From the NCBI RefSeq assembly GCF_016765655.2, contig NZ_CP086108.1:282501-346500 (forward strand): 64,000 nucleotides of DNA, in the 5' to 3' direction. The notes beneath the pieces were generated by a model. It ran no database searches and was not told the DNA's origin. It saw nothing but the letters and a program-made list of their open reading frames with translations. The translations under genes were made by a program, and so were the position numbers. Source of the stretch: Skermanella mucosa. GTDB taxonomy: Bacteria > Pseudomonadota > Alphaproteobacteria > Azospirillales > Azospirillaceae. Shown piece after piece: positions 1 to 8,807 of this stretch; position 1 is the stretch's first letter; each line of letters starts with the position of its first letter.

Positions 1-906
1 ACGGCGATCGCGGGATCGACGCATCGCAACCTGGACTTCTACGGCCGTACTCTCGGGCTGCGGCTGGTCAAGAAGACGGTCAACTTCGACGACCCGGGAA
101 CCTATCACTTCTATTACGGCGACGAGGTCGGCCAACCCGGATCGATACTGACCTTCTTCCCATGGGACCATGCGGCGCCCGGCCGGCTGGGCATCGGGGA
201 AACCCAGGAGACCGTGTTCCGGGTTCCCGAGCAGTCCCTGGGCTTCTGGACCCATAGGCTGATCGAACGCGGCGTGCGCCACGAGGCCCCGGAGAAGCGC
301 TTCGGCGAGACGGTGCTGCCGTTCCGCGATCCCGACGGCATGCGCCTGGCGCTGGCCGCCGTTCCCGGAATCGTCACCGAGGCCGCCTGGGCCGGCGGGG
401 AAGTCCCGGCGGAGCACGCGATCCGCGGCTTCCACGGCGTCAGCCTGCTGCTGAAGGAGGAGGCGCCGACCGGCGCGATCCTGACCGACGTGCTCGGTTT
501 CGACCGGGTCGGGCAGGAAGGATCGGTCGTCCGCTTCAAGGCCGAGGGCACTCCCGTCGGCGGCATCGTGGACATCCGGGTGGCGGGAGGCTTCCTGCCG
601 GCACGGATGGGGGCCGGGTCGGTGCATCACGTCGCTTTCCGGGCCACCGACGATGCGGCGCAGGCCGCGATGGTCTCGCAGCTGGCGGGCAACCACGGCA
701 TCTGCACGACGGAGCAGAAGGACCGCAACTATTTCCGCTCGGTCTATTTCCGCGAGCCGGGCGGCGTGCTGTTCGAGATCGCGACCGACGAGCCGGGCTT
801 CGCCGTCGACGAGCCGGCAACGGAGCTGGGCCGCTCGCTGAAGCTGCCGGACTTCCTGGAGCCGCGCCGGGCCTCGATCGAGGCCGTCCTGCCGGAAGTC
901 GCCTGA
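1..906 (+). CDS. Ring-cleaving dioxygenase, VOC/glyoxalase fold (5' truncated by window)
   Basis: The frame is open from base 1, so the start lies upstream; about 301 C-terminal residues are visible. It reads as two glyoxalase-fold modules of the MhqO/PcpA type. The second module keeps the His of the HHVAF motif and the Glu of LFEIATD, which serve as metal ligands in this family. Known members are Fe(II)-dependent extradiol-type enzymes acting on hydroquinones or catechols; the substrate here is unknown. It is a paralogue of the gene at 1630, with the esterase-like hydrolase at 965 between them, all on one strand, which suggests an operon for quinone or aromatic detoxification. Confidence 0.85.
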   Translation, partial: TAIAGSTHRNLDFYGRTLGLRLVKKTVNFDDPGTYHFYYGDEVGQPGSILTFFPWDHAAPGRLGIGETQETVFRVPEQSLGFWTHRLIERGVRHEAPEKRFGETVLPFRDPDGMRLALAAVPGIVTEAAWAGGEVPAEHAIRGFHGVSLLLKEEAPTGAILTDVLGFDRVGQEGSVVRFKAEGTPVGGIVDIRVAGGFLPARMGAGSVHHVAFRATDDAAQAAMVSQLAGNHGICTTEQKDRNYFRSVYFREPGGVLFEIATDEPGFAVDEPATELGRSLKLPDFLEPRRASIEAVLPEVA

Positions 907-964
907 CGTATTTTCGACCGTCGATGTCACCGGAAGCCGGACCGGCTTCCCGAAGAGGTTCGCC

Positions 965-1597
965 ATGACCACCGCCTTGTCCTTCATCCACCGGTTCGAA
1001 CCCGCCACCGCGCCGGGGAAGCCGCCGATCCTGCTGCTCCACGGCACCGGCGGCGACGAGAACGACCTGATGCCCCTGGGCGGCATGATCGCTCCCGGCT
1101 CGGCCCTGCTGTCCCCGCGCGGCAAGGTGCTGGAGGGCGGCATGCCCCGGTTCTTCCGCCGCCTGGCGGAAGGCGTGTTCGACGAGGCGGACGTCCGGCA
1201 CCGCGCCCATGAGCTTGCCGATTTCGTCGCCGCCGCGCGGGAGGCCCACGGTCTGGCGGCGCCGGTGGCGGTGGGCTTCTCCAACGGGGCGAACATCGCC
1301 GCCGCCATGCTGATGCTGCGGCCGGAGGCATTGGCCGGGGCCGTGCTGCTGCGGGCCATGGTGCCGCTGAGCGACGCACCGGCGGCGGGCGGGCTGGGGG
1401 GCAAACCGGTGCTTCTGCTCTCCGGCGCGATGGACCCGATCGTCCCGGCCGATAACGCCGCGCGTCTCGCGGCGCTGCTGGGCGCTGCCGGCGCCGAAGT
1501 CGAGCAGAAGGTCCTGCCGGCGGGGCACGGGCTGTCGCAGGCGGACGTCAACCTGGCCAGGGACTGGATCGGCCGGCTCGCCCCGGCCTCCGCCTAG
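965..1597 (+). CDS. Alpha/beta hydrolase, phospholipase/carboxylesterase (MhqD-like) family
   Basis: A 210-residue cytoplasmic serine hydrolase. The oxyanion segment [11 protein letters not shown] is at about residues 24-34, the nucleophile elbow GFSNG has Ser106, and the likely triad partners are Asp157 (GAMDP) and His188 (GHGLS). The length matches the small carboxylesterase family. It starts 58 bases after the upstream dioxygenase and is followed 32 bases later by its paralogue. In Bacillus a similar hydrolase and dioxygenase (mhqD, mhqO) respond to quinones; the shared role here is inferred from content only. An AGAGG-type ribosome site precedes the ATG. Confidence 0.85.
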   Translation: MTTALSFIHRFEPATAPGKPPILLLHGTGGDENDLMPLGGMIAPGSALLSPRGKVLEGGMPRFFRRLAEGVFDEADVRHRAHELADFVAAAREAHGLAAPVAVGFSNGANIAAAMLMLRPEALAGAVLLRAMVPLSDAPAAGGLGGKPVLLLSGAMDPIVPADNAARLAALLGAAGAEVEQKVLPAGHGLSQADVNLARDWIGRLAPASA

Positions 1598-1629
1598 TCC
1601 ATCCATTCAAATCGCAAGAGAGAACCACC

Positions 1630-2574
1630 ATGCAGCTCACCGGAATCCATCACCTGACCGCCGTCTCGGCCGACGCGCCGGGCAACCATGCCTTCTATAC
1701 GCGGACTTTGGGCATGCGGTTGGTCAAGAAGACTGTCAACCAGGACGACGTCAGCGCGTACCACCTGTTCTACGCGGACGCCCTCGCCTCCCCCGGCTCT
1801 GACATCACCTTTTTCGACTGGCCGGTCCGGCGCGAGCGGCGCGGCAACCACAGCATCACCCGCACCGGCCTTCGGGTCGCCGGTCAGGACACGCTGGCCT
1901 GGTGGAAGCGGCACTTCGCCGAAACCGGCGTCTCGCATGGGGAGATCACCGAGCGGGACGGCCGCCCGACCCTGGATTTCGAGGATTTCGAAGGACAGCG
2001 GCTGAGCCTGATCGATGACGGCGGAGCCGGTGCCGCCCATCCCTGGGACCGCAGCCCGGTCCCCGCGGAACATCAGATCCGGGGTCTGGGGCCGATCACG
2101 ATGACCGTGCCGGACCTGAAGCCCACCGACCTGGTGCTGACCCGGGTGCTGAACATGGCGCAGGTCCGCGACTATGCGGCACCGGATGCGCCGTCGTCCC
2201 GCGTTCATGTCTATAGCATGGGCGACGGCGGGGCGGCTGCCGAACTCCACGTGGCGGTGCGGCCCGACCTCCCGGCGGCCCAGCCGGGCGCCGGGAGTGT
2301 CCACCACGTGGCGTTCCGCATCCCGGACGCGGATTATGAAGCCTGGGCCGACCGGTTGGACCGGGTGCGGATGCCGTCGAGCGGGCCGGTCGACCGCTTC
2401 TATTTCCGCAGCCTGTATTTCCGGGAGCCCAACGGCGTGCTGTTCGAGATCGCGACCGACGGTCCGGGCTTTGCGACCGACGAGGCGCTGGATGCGCTCG
2501 GCGAGAAGCTCTCCCTGCCTCCCTTCCTGGAAGGCCGGCGCAGGGAGATCGAAGCCAACCTGAAGCCGCTCTGA
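1630..2574 (+). CDS. Ring-cleaving dioxygenase, MhqO-like VOC family
   Basis: A 314-residue protein with two glyoxalase modules. Likely metal ligands are His8 (GIHHLT), His226 (SVHHVAFR) and Glu273 (LFEIATD), the His-His-Glu set of Fe(II) extradiol-type enzymes. The start follows an AGAGAG site eight bases upstream. It is clearly homologous to the truncated gene at the window start (both have a RLVKKTVN segment and the FYFR/LYFREP motif), so the group holds a duplicated dioxygenase around one hydrolase. A hydroquinone-like substrate is an inference from the family. Confidence 0.88.
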   Translation: MQLTGIHHLTAVSADAPGNHAFYTRTLGMRLVKKTVNQDDVSAYHLFYADALASPGSDITFFDWPVRRERRGNHSITRTGLRVAGQDTLAWWKRHFAETGVSHGEITERDGRPTLDFEDFEGQRLSLIDDGGAGAAHPWDRSPVPAEHQIRGLGPITMTVPDLKPTDLVLTRVLNMAQVRDYAAPDAPSSRVHVYSMGDGGAAAELHVAVRPDLPAAQPGAGSVHHVAFRIPDADYEAWADRLDRVRMPSSGPVDRFYFRSLYFREPNGVLFEIATDGPGFATDEALDALGEKLSLPPFLEGRRREIEANLKPL

Positions 2575-2595
2575 CGCGGCTTCGGTGAACGAAAG

Positions 2596-2784
2596 CTAAC
2601 GGTCGGACTTCTTGTCCTTCGGGTCCGGCTTGCCGTCGCCGCCGGCAACCGCCCCGCCGGGCATTTCGTCGGCGCCCATCCCGGGTGCGCCCATATCCGG
2701 GAGACCCGCAGGGGGATCCCGAGTATCGGTGACGGCGGCGTCCTTTTCCTTCGCCCGGTCACCCGGCTTGTTGTTCTGGGTCAT
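2596..2784 (-). CDS. Small hydrophilic hypothetical protein (62 aa)
   Basis: It begins MTQNNKPGDR and is rich in Lys, Asp, Gly and Pro, with no hydrophobic segment, so it is probably disordered. I chose the ATG at 2784 because a GGGAG sequence sits seven bases before it; the longer upstream extension has no codon support. No family recognised. In composition it resembles the 65-residue protein at 54675. It converges on the dioxygenase gene with a 21-base gap. Confidence 0.55.
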   Translation of the reverse strand: MTQNNKPGDRAKEKDAAVTDTRDPPAGLPDMGAPGMGADEMPGGAVAGGDGKPDPKDKKSDR

Positions 2785-3275
2785 CGGATCGCTCCCATTG
2801 TTTGATTTCCGAAGATACCAACAGCGGGCCGCGTTACCTGTCTCGCGCCGAAGATGCCGGACCAAAAAGAAGGGCCGCCCAGCTGCGGCGGCCCCAGTCA
2901 CACGGAATGTGAAGCCGATGCAAGCAACTCCACGGCGTCTATTTTTCTGCGAGACATCAAGATTCAAGTGCTTGGATCAACGACTTTCGAAAAACTCGGC
3001 AGCAACTTGATTGCTGCTGAACCTGCGAAGCATAGTCCTCCTCAAGGCAAAGGTGTATCCTCGCCTTTCCCGGACATCCATGAACATGCGCCGGGAGAGC
3101 TTCCCGGCGTGCAGGTGAACTGAGACGCGGATCGGCGGACGCGGATCGGGGGGCACGGCAACCCGCCCTGTGCAATCCAGGGCTACGTATCTGGCATACC
3201 AAATACCATGATCGGATCTTGCGTCGCGGGATACCGCCCTTATCTTGGTTGCAACGCACCAAAGGAGATCGAAAC
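2785..3275. other. Intergenic stretch without a convincing gene
   Basis: About 490 bases between the divergent small genes at 2784 and 3276. Open frames on both strands exist but their translations are low-complexity (Arg or Ser rich) and lack ribosome sites. It presumably carries the promoters of the two small genes; no clear -35/-10 pair stands out. Confidence 0.5.
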
Positions 3276-3473
3276 ATGCTGACCGACGCCCCGATCGAAT
3301 TCGCCCTTCTGGTCGTCGTGGCGACCCTGGCCGCGACCGTCTTCGCCTCCGTGATGAATGCCGTCCTCGTGAAGGCCTCCGCACCCGAGTTCGCGCCGGC
3401 CGCCAACAGCAACAATCCGTCCGGCAAGGCCCCTTACGGCACCCGCCAGCCCAAGCTGAAGGTCGTAGCCTGA
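3276..3473 (+). CDS. Small single-pass membrane protein (65 aa)
   Basis: The ATG at 3276 has a strong AAGGAG site nine bases upstream. Residues 8-28 form one hydrophobic helix (FALLVVVATLAATVFASVM), followed by a polar, probably soluble tail with KAPYGTRQP. No family recognised. It stands alone, ending before a hairpin shared with the convergent transporter gene. Confidence 0.65.
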   Translation: MLTDAPIEFALLVVVATLAATVFASVMNAVLVKASAPEFAPAANSNNPSGKAPYGTRQPKLKVVA

Positions 3474-3478
3474 TCCGT

Positions 3479-3511
3479 CGTACCGACCGGCGGTCCGGGC
3501 CGGCCGGTACG
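3479..3511. terminator. Hairpin between convergent genes, probable bidirectional terminator
   Basis: CGTACCGACCGGC (3479-3491) pairs with GCCGGCCGGTACG (3499-3511), 12 of 13 bases, around a 7-base loop. It lies between the 3' ends of the small membrane protein and the Nramp-like gene. There is no long U-run, so it may act with Rho or only as an mRNA end stabiliser. Confidence 0.6.
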
Positions 3512-3527
3512 ATCGGTCACGGCAGGA

Positions 3528-4934
3528 TCAGGCCAGGAACTGCAGGTAGAGCACGTAGGCGCTGATCATGGCCAGGGCGGCGACGCCGCTCCAGGCCCAT
3601 GCCATCATGGCCTTGTTCGGCAGGTACTCACGCTCCCAACCGGTGAAATCGTTCTTCAGCGACTGGATCGTGAGCCAGAACAGGAGCGGCGAGAACAGCA
3701 GCGCCACGACCGAGGCCACCTGGACGACGAGGATCGGCCGGGGCAAGCCGTAGATGATGGCGGTTCCGGTGACCAGCCACAGGATCTGGAAGCCGCGATA
3801 CAGGATCTGGCGGATCTGCGGCGTATCCCAGCTCCGCCGGAGCCTGACGCAGCTTTCCTCGAAAATGCGCGCCTGGCCGTCGAAATAGGTGAACACGGTC
3901 GAGAACAAGGCCGCCGTGGCACCCGCGATGATGACGGGGAACACCCAGGCGCCGAAGGTCTCCGTATAGATGCGAGCGATGGTCAGCCCCATCTCGGCCC
4001 CCTTCGGCACCAGGCCGATCGGGTTCAGCACGACCGCGCCGATGATCAGGAACGTCATGCCGGTGATCATCGAGATGATGTAGCTGATGTTCATGTCCCG
4101 GTGGAACAGCTTCATGTAGTTCTTCATGTAGTCCGGCGCGAGGATCACTTTGTAGCCCTGCGCCCTCAGGCGCTTGACCTCGACCATGCCGGTCCGCTTG
4201 TCCACGGCCCAGTTGGACTGCATCGGGGCGACCTCGACCGTCGTCGGGAAGTATCCCCACATGGCACCGAACAGGAGCGCCGCCCCCGCCGGTGCCGCGA
4301 CCGGCGCCAGGTTGGACAGGTACTCGCCTGGGGGCGGCATCTGCAACAGGAAGGCGGTCAGGGCGGCGACGGCAAAGATGACGATCGCGATCTTCACGAA
4401 CAACTCGACGGCGGCATATCTGCCCAGCCAGATGATTCCGACCGTCGCCACCAGGATCGCGACAGCCCACATCTCCAGCGGCAGGATCGGGAAAGCCGCC
4501 CAGATCAACGCCGCGCAGCCGAGCGTTCGCCCGGCGATGCCGAACGTGTTCGCCAAGGATTGGAACAGCAGGTACCAGAGCGGCCAGTTCCCCCTGCCCT
4601 TCCCGATCCGCTCATAACCTTCCATGATGCTTTCGCCCCGCACCAGCGTATAGCGGTGGGCGAACTCGAACGCGCAATATTTGAAGAAGTACGCGAACGG
4701 GATGATCCAGAGCAGCGCGTAACCGAACTGCGCGCCGGCGGTCGGGGCATGCATGATGTGGCTGGCGCCGATGCCGGTCATCGCCGCCGCGATGCCCGGA
4801 CCCATGGCGCGCCACGTATCGCGCACACCCGTCCCGGGTGCCTCCAGCCGAATGGTCTTCAGATCGTCGTCCGCTTCCCGGGGCGCTTGCCTGAGGTTGG
4901 TCGCCGGGATTTCCGGCAAAGGACTGGTGGCCAT
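3528..4934 (-). CDS. Nramp-related divalent metal transporter-like membrane protein
   Basis: A 468-residue integral membrane protein with about 11 hydrophobic helices. The ATG at 4934 is preceded by GGGAGG; longer in-frame starts lack a ribosome site. Overall organisation and segments such as GPGIAAAMTGIGASH in the first helix match the Nramp superfamily (metal-proton symport). The canonical DPGN motif of helix 1 is absent, with TGIGASH in its place, and no MPH motif is seen in helix 6 (sequence there reads YFPTTVEVAPMQ). Substrate therefore cannot be called as Mn or Fe. It may be a divergent Nramp-related transporter with another ion. Confidence 0.75.
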   Translation of the reverse strand: MATSPLPEIPATNLRQAPREADDDLKTIRLEAPGTGVRDTWRAMGPGIAAAMTGIGASHIMHAPTAGAQFGYALLWIIPFAYFFKYCAFEFAHRYTLVRGESIMEGYERIGKGRGNWPLWYLLFQSLANTFGIAGRTLGCAALIWAAFPILPLEMWAVAILVATVGIIWLGRYAAVELFVKIAIVIFAVAALTAFLLQMPPPGEYLSNLAPVAAPAGAALLFGAMWGYFPTTVEVAPMQSNWAVDKRTGMVEVKRLRAQGYKVILAPDYMKNYMKLFHRDMNISYIISMITGMTFLIIGAVVLNPIGLVPKGAEMGLTIARIYTETFGAWVFPVIIAGATAALFSTVFTYFDGQARIFEESCVRLRRSWDTPQIRQILYRGFQILWLVTGTAIIYGLPRPILVVQVASVVALLFSPLLFWLTIQSLKNDFTGWEREYLPNKAMMAWAWSGVAALAMISAYVLYLQFLA

Positions 4935-5205
4935 TTTTCCTCCCTTTCTTATCGTGTCCTGGCTCTCCTCCCAGAGCTCTTGCAGGTGCACTTTGGCATA
5001 CCAGATGCAATATACCGAACCCCTCAAGACGCTGGATCACCTCGCTTTCTCGGATTATGGAAAGACAGCCCGCATGACGGGCAAGTGGCTTTTCTTCGGT
5101 CGACAACCCGCGTTACCCTCTGGCGGGAGCCGATTTATGGCCTGCTCCCGCCCACGCCTCCCGATCGCGACACGCTCGACTTCGAACAGGTCCGCATCAT
5201 CCTCA

Positions 5206-5223
5206 GTGTGCGGTTCCGCACAC
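5206..5223. promoter_or_regulatory. Palindromic site 1 upstream of parA (candidate parS/operator)
   Basis: GTGTGCGG-TT-CCGCACAC, 8-base perfect arms, 103 bases before parA. An identical 18-mer lies at 7143-7160 just after parB, and the core recurs in the terminator stem at 7181-7194. Flanking of parAB by identical palindromes is typical of centromere-like ParB sites, but this is not the consensus chromosomal parS. Confidence 0.65.
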
Positions 5224-5261
5224 ACATCGCCGGAAGATGCACGGTGCTCGGTACACCGGCG

Positions 5262-5300
5262 TTGACATTGAGTCCGTGCGGTCCGAAACATCTGCCGCAC
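5262..5300 (+). promoter_or_regulatory. parA: Candidate parA promoter overlapped by a split GTGCGG/CCGCAC site
   Basis: TTGACA at 5262-5267 is a full -35 match; the best -10 (AAACAT, 5286-5291, 18-base spacing) is weak. GTGCGG (5276-5281) and CCGCAC (5295-5300) are the same half-sites as in the palindromes at 5206 and 7143, here 13 bases apart. Binding by ParA or ParB would cover the -10 region, suggesting autoregulation. Confidence 0.4.
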
Positions 5301-5325
5301 AGACCCAATGATATAGAGGCTGGAG

Positions 5326-6222
5326 ATGGCGCGAACCGTCAAGACGACAAGCACAAGTTCCGGAACGCTTGTCGAGGATCGAGGCGCCGCCGTAACGGCG
5401 TCCCCTGTAAGCAAACGCACCTTCCATCTCGCGGTCACCAACCTGAAAGGTGGAGTCGCCAAGACCACCACGGCTGTCAATGTAGCCTGGGGGCTGGTCG
5501 ATGCCGGCATGAGCTGCTTGGTGGTCGATCTGGACATGCAGGCCAACGCCACGTCGGACCTGGGGTTCGATATCAGCGAAGTGCGCGACAACGGGCTGAA
5601 CATGGCATCCGTCCTGCGCGGGCAATGCGATATCGAGAGCATCCTTCTCCAATATGGCGACACGGGGCTCTGGGTGGCGCCGAGTTCCAAAGCCTTGACC
5701 GATGCCGAGCGCATGCTGAGCAGCGAGATCGGCGGGGAGAAGCGGCTGAGCCAGAAGCTGTCGGCGGTCCAGGGCCGGTTCGACGTCATCATCTTCGACT
5801 GCGGCCCCAACCTGAACCTGCTCACGATCAACGCTCTCAGCATCGCCGACTACCTGATCATCCCGGTCCAGACCGAGTATCTGGCGGCTCACGGGACCCT
5901 GAGCCTCCTGGATACCGTCGCCCAGGTCCGGGACAATTACAATCCGGGCCTGACCATACTCCCGATCCTGCCGACCATGTACACGGCGAAGAACAGCCAG
6001 GAACAGGCGACGCTGGGCGAGTTGAACAGGCTGGTGTCGGACTTGGTCCCGATCTTCGAGCCGGTCCCCCGCGCCACCGTCTTCAGCAAGGCTTCGGCAG
6101 CCGGCCACCCTGCCCTTCGCGCCAGCGCGCGGTCGAAGGCGGTCGCGACCTACCGCGACTATGTGAAGCTCATCCTCAAGCACATCAGAGCGGCCCAGGC
6201 GGCTCAAGCAAAGGCTGGTTGA
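5326..6222 (+). CDS. parA: ParA family partition ATPase
   Basis: A 298-residue deviant Walker ATPase: Walker A KGGVAKTT at residues 41-48 with its signature Lys, switch I VVDLD at 66-70, Walker B DVIIFDCG at 153-160. ParA binds DNA non-specifically and segregates replicons with ParB. Residues 1-32 form a short polar leader without a helix-turn-helix, so this is not the long ParA type that represses through its own N-terminal domain. parB starts four bases after the stop, so they are co-transcribed. No replication initiator is adjacent. Presence away from any gidA/gidB context suggests a secondary replicon or an integrated element rather than the main chromosomal locus. Confidence 0.9.
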   Translation: MARTVKTTSTSSGTLVEDRGAAVTASPVSKRTFHLAVTNLKGGVAKTTTAVNVAWGLVDAGMSCLVVDLDMQANATSDLGFDISEVRDNGLNMASVLRGQCDIESILLQYGDTGLWVAPSSKALTDAERMLSSEIGGEKRLSQKLSAVQGRFDVIIFDCGPNLNLLTINALSIADYLIIPVQTEYLAAHGTLSLLDTVAQVRDNYNPGLTILPILPTMYTAKNSQEQATLGELNRLVSDLVPIFEPVPRATVFSKASAAGHPALRASARSKAVATYRDYVKLILKHIRAAQAAQAKAG

Positions 6223-6225
6223 CCC

Positions 6226-7119
6226 ATGGCTAATCTTCTCGCCCGCCGCTCCTCCGACAACATCCAGCGCCAGGTCAAGGAGCTTGCCGCCAAGGGCGGC
6301 GAAGCCGATCCCAACGGCCGTCAGCAGCGCATCCCCGTCTCCAGCGTCAGGCCGAATCCGAACCAGCCCCGCAAGAATGTCGATCCCGGCAAGATAGCGG
6401 CCCTGGCGGAGAATATCCGGAAGGTCGGCCTGATCAATCCCATCACCGTCGTCTGGCTCGCCGAGGGCGAGTACGAGTTGCGCGCCGGACAGCGGCGCCT
6501 GCTCGCCCACGAGCATCTGGGCGAGACGACGATCCTGGCGCGCGTCTTCCTGAAGAGCGATCCCGCCGTCGCGATCGCGGAGAACCTGATGCGCGAGGAT
6601 CTGGACGTGGTCGAGACCGCGCTGGCATTCCGCAGCTTGATGGAGCAGCTCGGCATCACCGACCAGACGGCGGTCGCCGATCTCGTCGGGATGGAGAGGT
6701 CACGCATCAGCCGCTTTCTCGGCGTCCTCCGGATGCCGCAGGATATCCTGGACGAGTATCAGGACATGGCCGACCAAATCTCCGCGGCGCGGCTTTTCGA
6801 AGTCGCCTCGGCCGGGACGGAAGACCGTCAGCGCCAGCTCTGGCACTTGGCCAAGGCGGGCCTGACCGAACGCGAGTTGCGCGACGCCAAGCGCAGCGAC
6901 GCTCCCATCGAGGTCGTCACCAAGCAGCCATCCCGGGAGAGCGTCGCAGGGGACCGGGAAGCCAGACCGATGAAGCCGGGTAAACAGGTTCTCGGCATCA
7001 TCGACCGGCTGTCGGCGACCATGGACGACTGGGAGAGCCGGCAGACGCAGATGGACGAGGATCATCGGACACGGCTCGAAAGCCTGCGGGACCAGATCGA
7101 CCGTCTGCTGAAATCCTGA
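6226..7119 (+). CDS. parB: ParB/RepB/Spo0J family partition protein
   Basis: 297 residues. The N-terminal ParB/Srx-like CTP-binding fold has RPNPNQPRK at 42-50, box II as RAGQRR (86-91), where the usual GERR reads GQRR, and box III as ENLMRED (119-125). A helix-turn-helix follows (QTAVADLVGMERSRISRFLG, 147-166), then a charged C-terminal dimerisation region with coiled-coil character (about 265-297). It would load on a parS-like palindrome and partner ParA. The probable sites are the GTGTGCGGTTCCGCACAC copies flanking the pair. Confidence 0.9.
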   Translation: MANLLARRSSDNIQRQVKELAAKGGEADPNGRQQRIPVSSVRPNPNQPRKNVDPGKIAALAENIRKVGLINPITVVWLAEGEYELRAGQRRLLAHEHLGETTILARVFLKSDPAVAIAENLMREDLDVVETALAFRSLMEQLGITDQTAVADLVGMERSRISRFLGVLRMPQDILDEYQDMADQISAARLFEVASAGTEDRQRQLWHLAKAGLTERELRDAKRSDAPIEVVTKQPSRESVAGDREARPMKPGKQVLGIIDRLSATMDDWESRQTQMDEDHRTRLESLRDQIDRLLKS

Positions 7120-7142
7120 AGGCTTTGAACGGGCGGGCGCTC

Positions 7143-7160
7143 GTGTGCGGTTCCGCACAC
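7143..7160. promoter_or_regulatory. Palindromic site 2 downstream of parB (candidate parS)
   Basis: Exact copy of the 18-mer at 5206-5223, here extended by one further pair (C...G) to 20 bases. It sits 23 bases after the parB stop, between the gene and its terminator, a typical position for a partition site. Confidence 0.65.
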
Positions 7161-7176
7161 GCCTTCTCTCACCAAG

Positions 7177-7203
7177 GCCCGTGCGGAACCGCACGGGCTT
7201 TTT
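7177..7203 (+). terminator. Rho-independent terminator of parAB
   Basis: GCCCGTGCGG-AA-CCGCACGGGC (10-base perfect stem) followed by five T. The stem contains GTGCGGAACCGCAC, the exact reverse complement of the core of the two flanking palindromes, so it may also bind the partition protein. It ends directly at the stop codon of the convergent GMC oxidoreductase gene. Confidence 0.85.
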
Positions 7204-8799
7204 CTATGCCGACGTGGCTGCGCGCTGCTTCAGATGGTCGGCCAACCTCAAGGCGAGCGCCACGATGGTAAGCGTCGGATTGATGTTGCTGCCGGTCGGG
7301 AACACCGAGCTTCCTGTCACATAGAGATTGTCCATGCCATGGACCCTGCATTGGCGGTCGACGACCCCTCGCCGCTCGTCGTCGGCCATGCGCGTCGTTC
7401 CCATATGGTGATAGCCGATCACCACGTCGGGGCTCCAGCTGTTCCCACCCTCAGCAAGCCAGGGCTCCATCCGGAACAGGCCCAGACCCAGCCGGGCCAG
7501 CTCGATCCCCAGCAGCTTGGTCTGGACGTAAAGCGATCGCTTGTCCAGTTCGGACAAGCGCCAATCCAGGACCAACTGCCGGCTGCCCAGGGCATTCCGC
7601 TTGTCGGAAAGCGTGATCCTGCTGTCCGGGTTCGGAGCCTGCTCCGCCTGGAAAGTGAACAGAACTTCCGTGACGCTGGCCGGCTTCGGTACGATGGGCA
7701 GGTCCGCGATGGTGCGGCGATAGAGATTGTAAGCCACGATATCCGCACTCAGCAGGAGTTCGCCGACCGTCTCCATCGGTCGCGACGGGACCTGCCCCGC
7801 CGCCACCGCCCTGCCCACCCGCTGGAGCATCTGGAGCGTATTCTCGGTGGTCGTGAACCGAAGCTGGATCCTGCTGTTCAGGACCCGCTCCTTCTCCATG
7901 GCGGCATCCGACAGCACGATGGCCGGGAAATAGAAATGCTTGCCGCGCCGGCTGGTCCGAAGCGCGTCGATCAGCTTCATGGGATCGTCGGTGACGATGC
8001 TGCCTACGCGATCGAGCGGATGATCCATGAAGTAGCGGCCGACAAGGTCGTGCCGATTGCCGACGCCGTTCGGCTGGAAGCGGTCGAAATCGAGCATCAG
8101 CCGAGCATTCTCCATACCGCCGCAAGCCAGGACTATGAAGCGGCCCCGGGCTTCCATACGCCGTCCCTTCAGCGAGCGGATCTCGACCGAGTTGACCATG
8201 GTGCCGGTCTCGTCGGTCTTCAGCTCGGTGGCGTTGGCGTTGAAGACGACCCGAATGTTGGGAGCGTCGCGCAGTTCCAGCCCATAGGCCTCGCCGAAAC
8301 GGATCGGCGGCCCGGCGACTTCCCAAAAATGATATTTCAGCCGGGAAGCGTCGAAAGCGAGAGGCGGCACCCCCATCCTTTCCTGGATCCACTCGGTCGA
8401 GCGGCGCGGTGGCAGGCCGCAGATCGGGCGTGCGCGGTCGTAATAGGGAAGAAGCTCCTCCAGGCCGAACGGCCACCCGCTGTCGGGAACCCAGGACCGC
8501 TGCCGGAAATCGATTGGCTCGAACTCTCCGCACCAGTTGTCCCAGTGGTTCGATGATCCGCCGAAATAGCGCAGACGGCTCTGGTCCAGCGCGAAGTAGG
8601 GTATCCCGACACTATCGCTGGCGTAGAGCTCCTGGGTGTCCCCGTCGAACTCTATGTCGCCGCTTTCGAGCAGGAGAACCCGCACCGGCGTCCCGATGAA
8701 ATCGCGGGCCATGCTGATGGCGGCCGGGCCGGCACCGATGATGCAGATATCGGCCTCGAGCCCGGTCCGCTCGTCCAGGCTGTTGATGTCGATGAACAT
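7204..8799 (-). CDS. GMC family FAD-dependent oxidoreductase
   Basis: A 531-residue flavoenzyme. The dinucleotide-binding motif IIGAGPAAISMA is at residues 20-31, ESGD follows the second strand, and the C-terminal signature has YHHMGTTRM and the GSNINPTLT loop near the FAD. Such enzymes oxidise alcohol or sugar hydroxyls and pass electrons to oxygen or the respiratory chain. No signal peptide is seen. The small Sec-type protein at 8808-9167 ends eight bases upstream of this start, so the two are probably co-expressed and may form a complex. Substrate unknown. Confidence 0.88.
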   Translation of the reverse strand: MFIDINSLDERTGLEADICIIGAGPAAISMARDFIGTPVRVLLLESGDIEFDGDTQELYASDSVGIPYFALDQSRLRYFGGSSNHWDNWCGEFEPIDFRQRSWVPDSGWPFGLEELLPYYDRARPICGLPPRRSTEWIQERMGVPPLAFDASRLKYHFWEVAGPPIRFGEAYGLELRDAPNIRVVFNANATELKTDETGTMVNSVEIRSLKGRRMEARGRFIVLACGGMENARLMLDFDRFQPNGVGNRHDLVGRYFMDHPLDRVGSIVTDDPMKLIDALRTSRRGKHFYFPAIVLSDAAMEKERVLNSRIQLRFTTTENTLQMLQRVGRAVAAGQVPSRPMETVGELLLSADIVAYNLYRRTIADLPIVPKPASVTEVLFTFQAEQAPNPDSRITLSDKRNALGSRQLVLDWRLSELDKRSLYVQTKLLGIELARLGLGLFRMEPWLAEGGNSWSPDVVIGYHHMGTTRMADDERRGVVDRQCRVHGMDNLYVTGSSVFPTGSNINPTLTIVALALRLADHLKQRAATSA

Positions 8800-8807
8800 T
8801 GCCGTCC

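Noticed and set aside
2854-3123. Open frame of 89 codons
   Set aside because: No ribosome site and low-complexity sequence; no evidence of coding.
4101-6233. 710-codon plus-strand frame across the Nramp-like gene and parA
   Set aside because: It crosses two genes and an intergenic palindrome, with out-of-frame low-complexity sequence.
5028-7203. A repABC replication cassette
   Set aside because: No repC-like initiator follows parB; only the partition genes are present.
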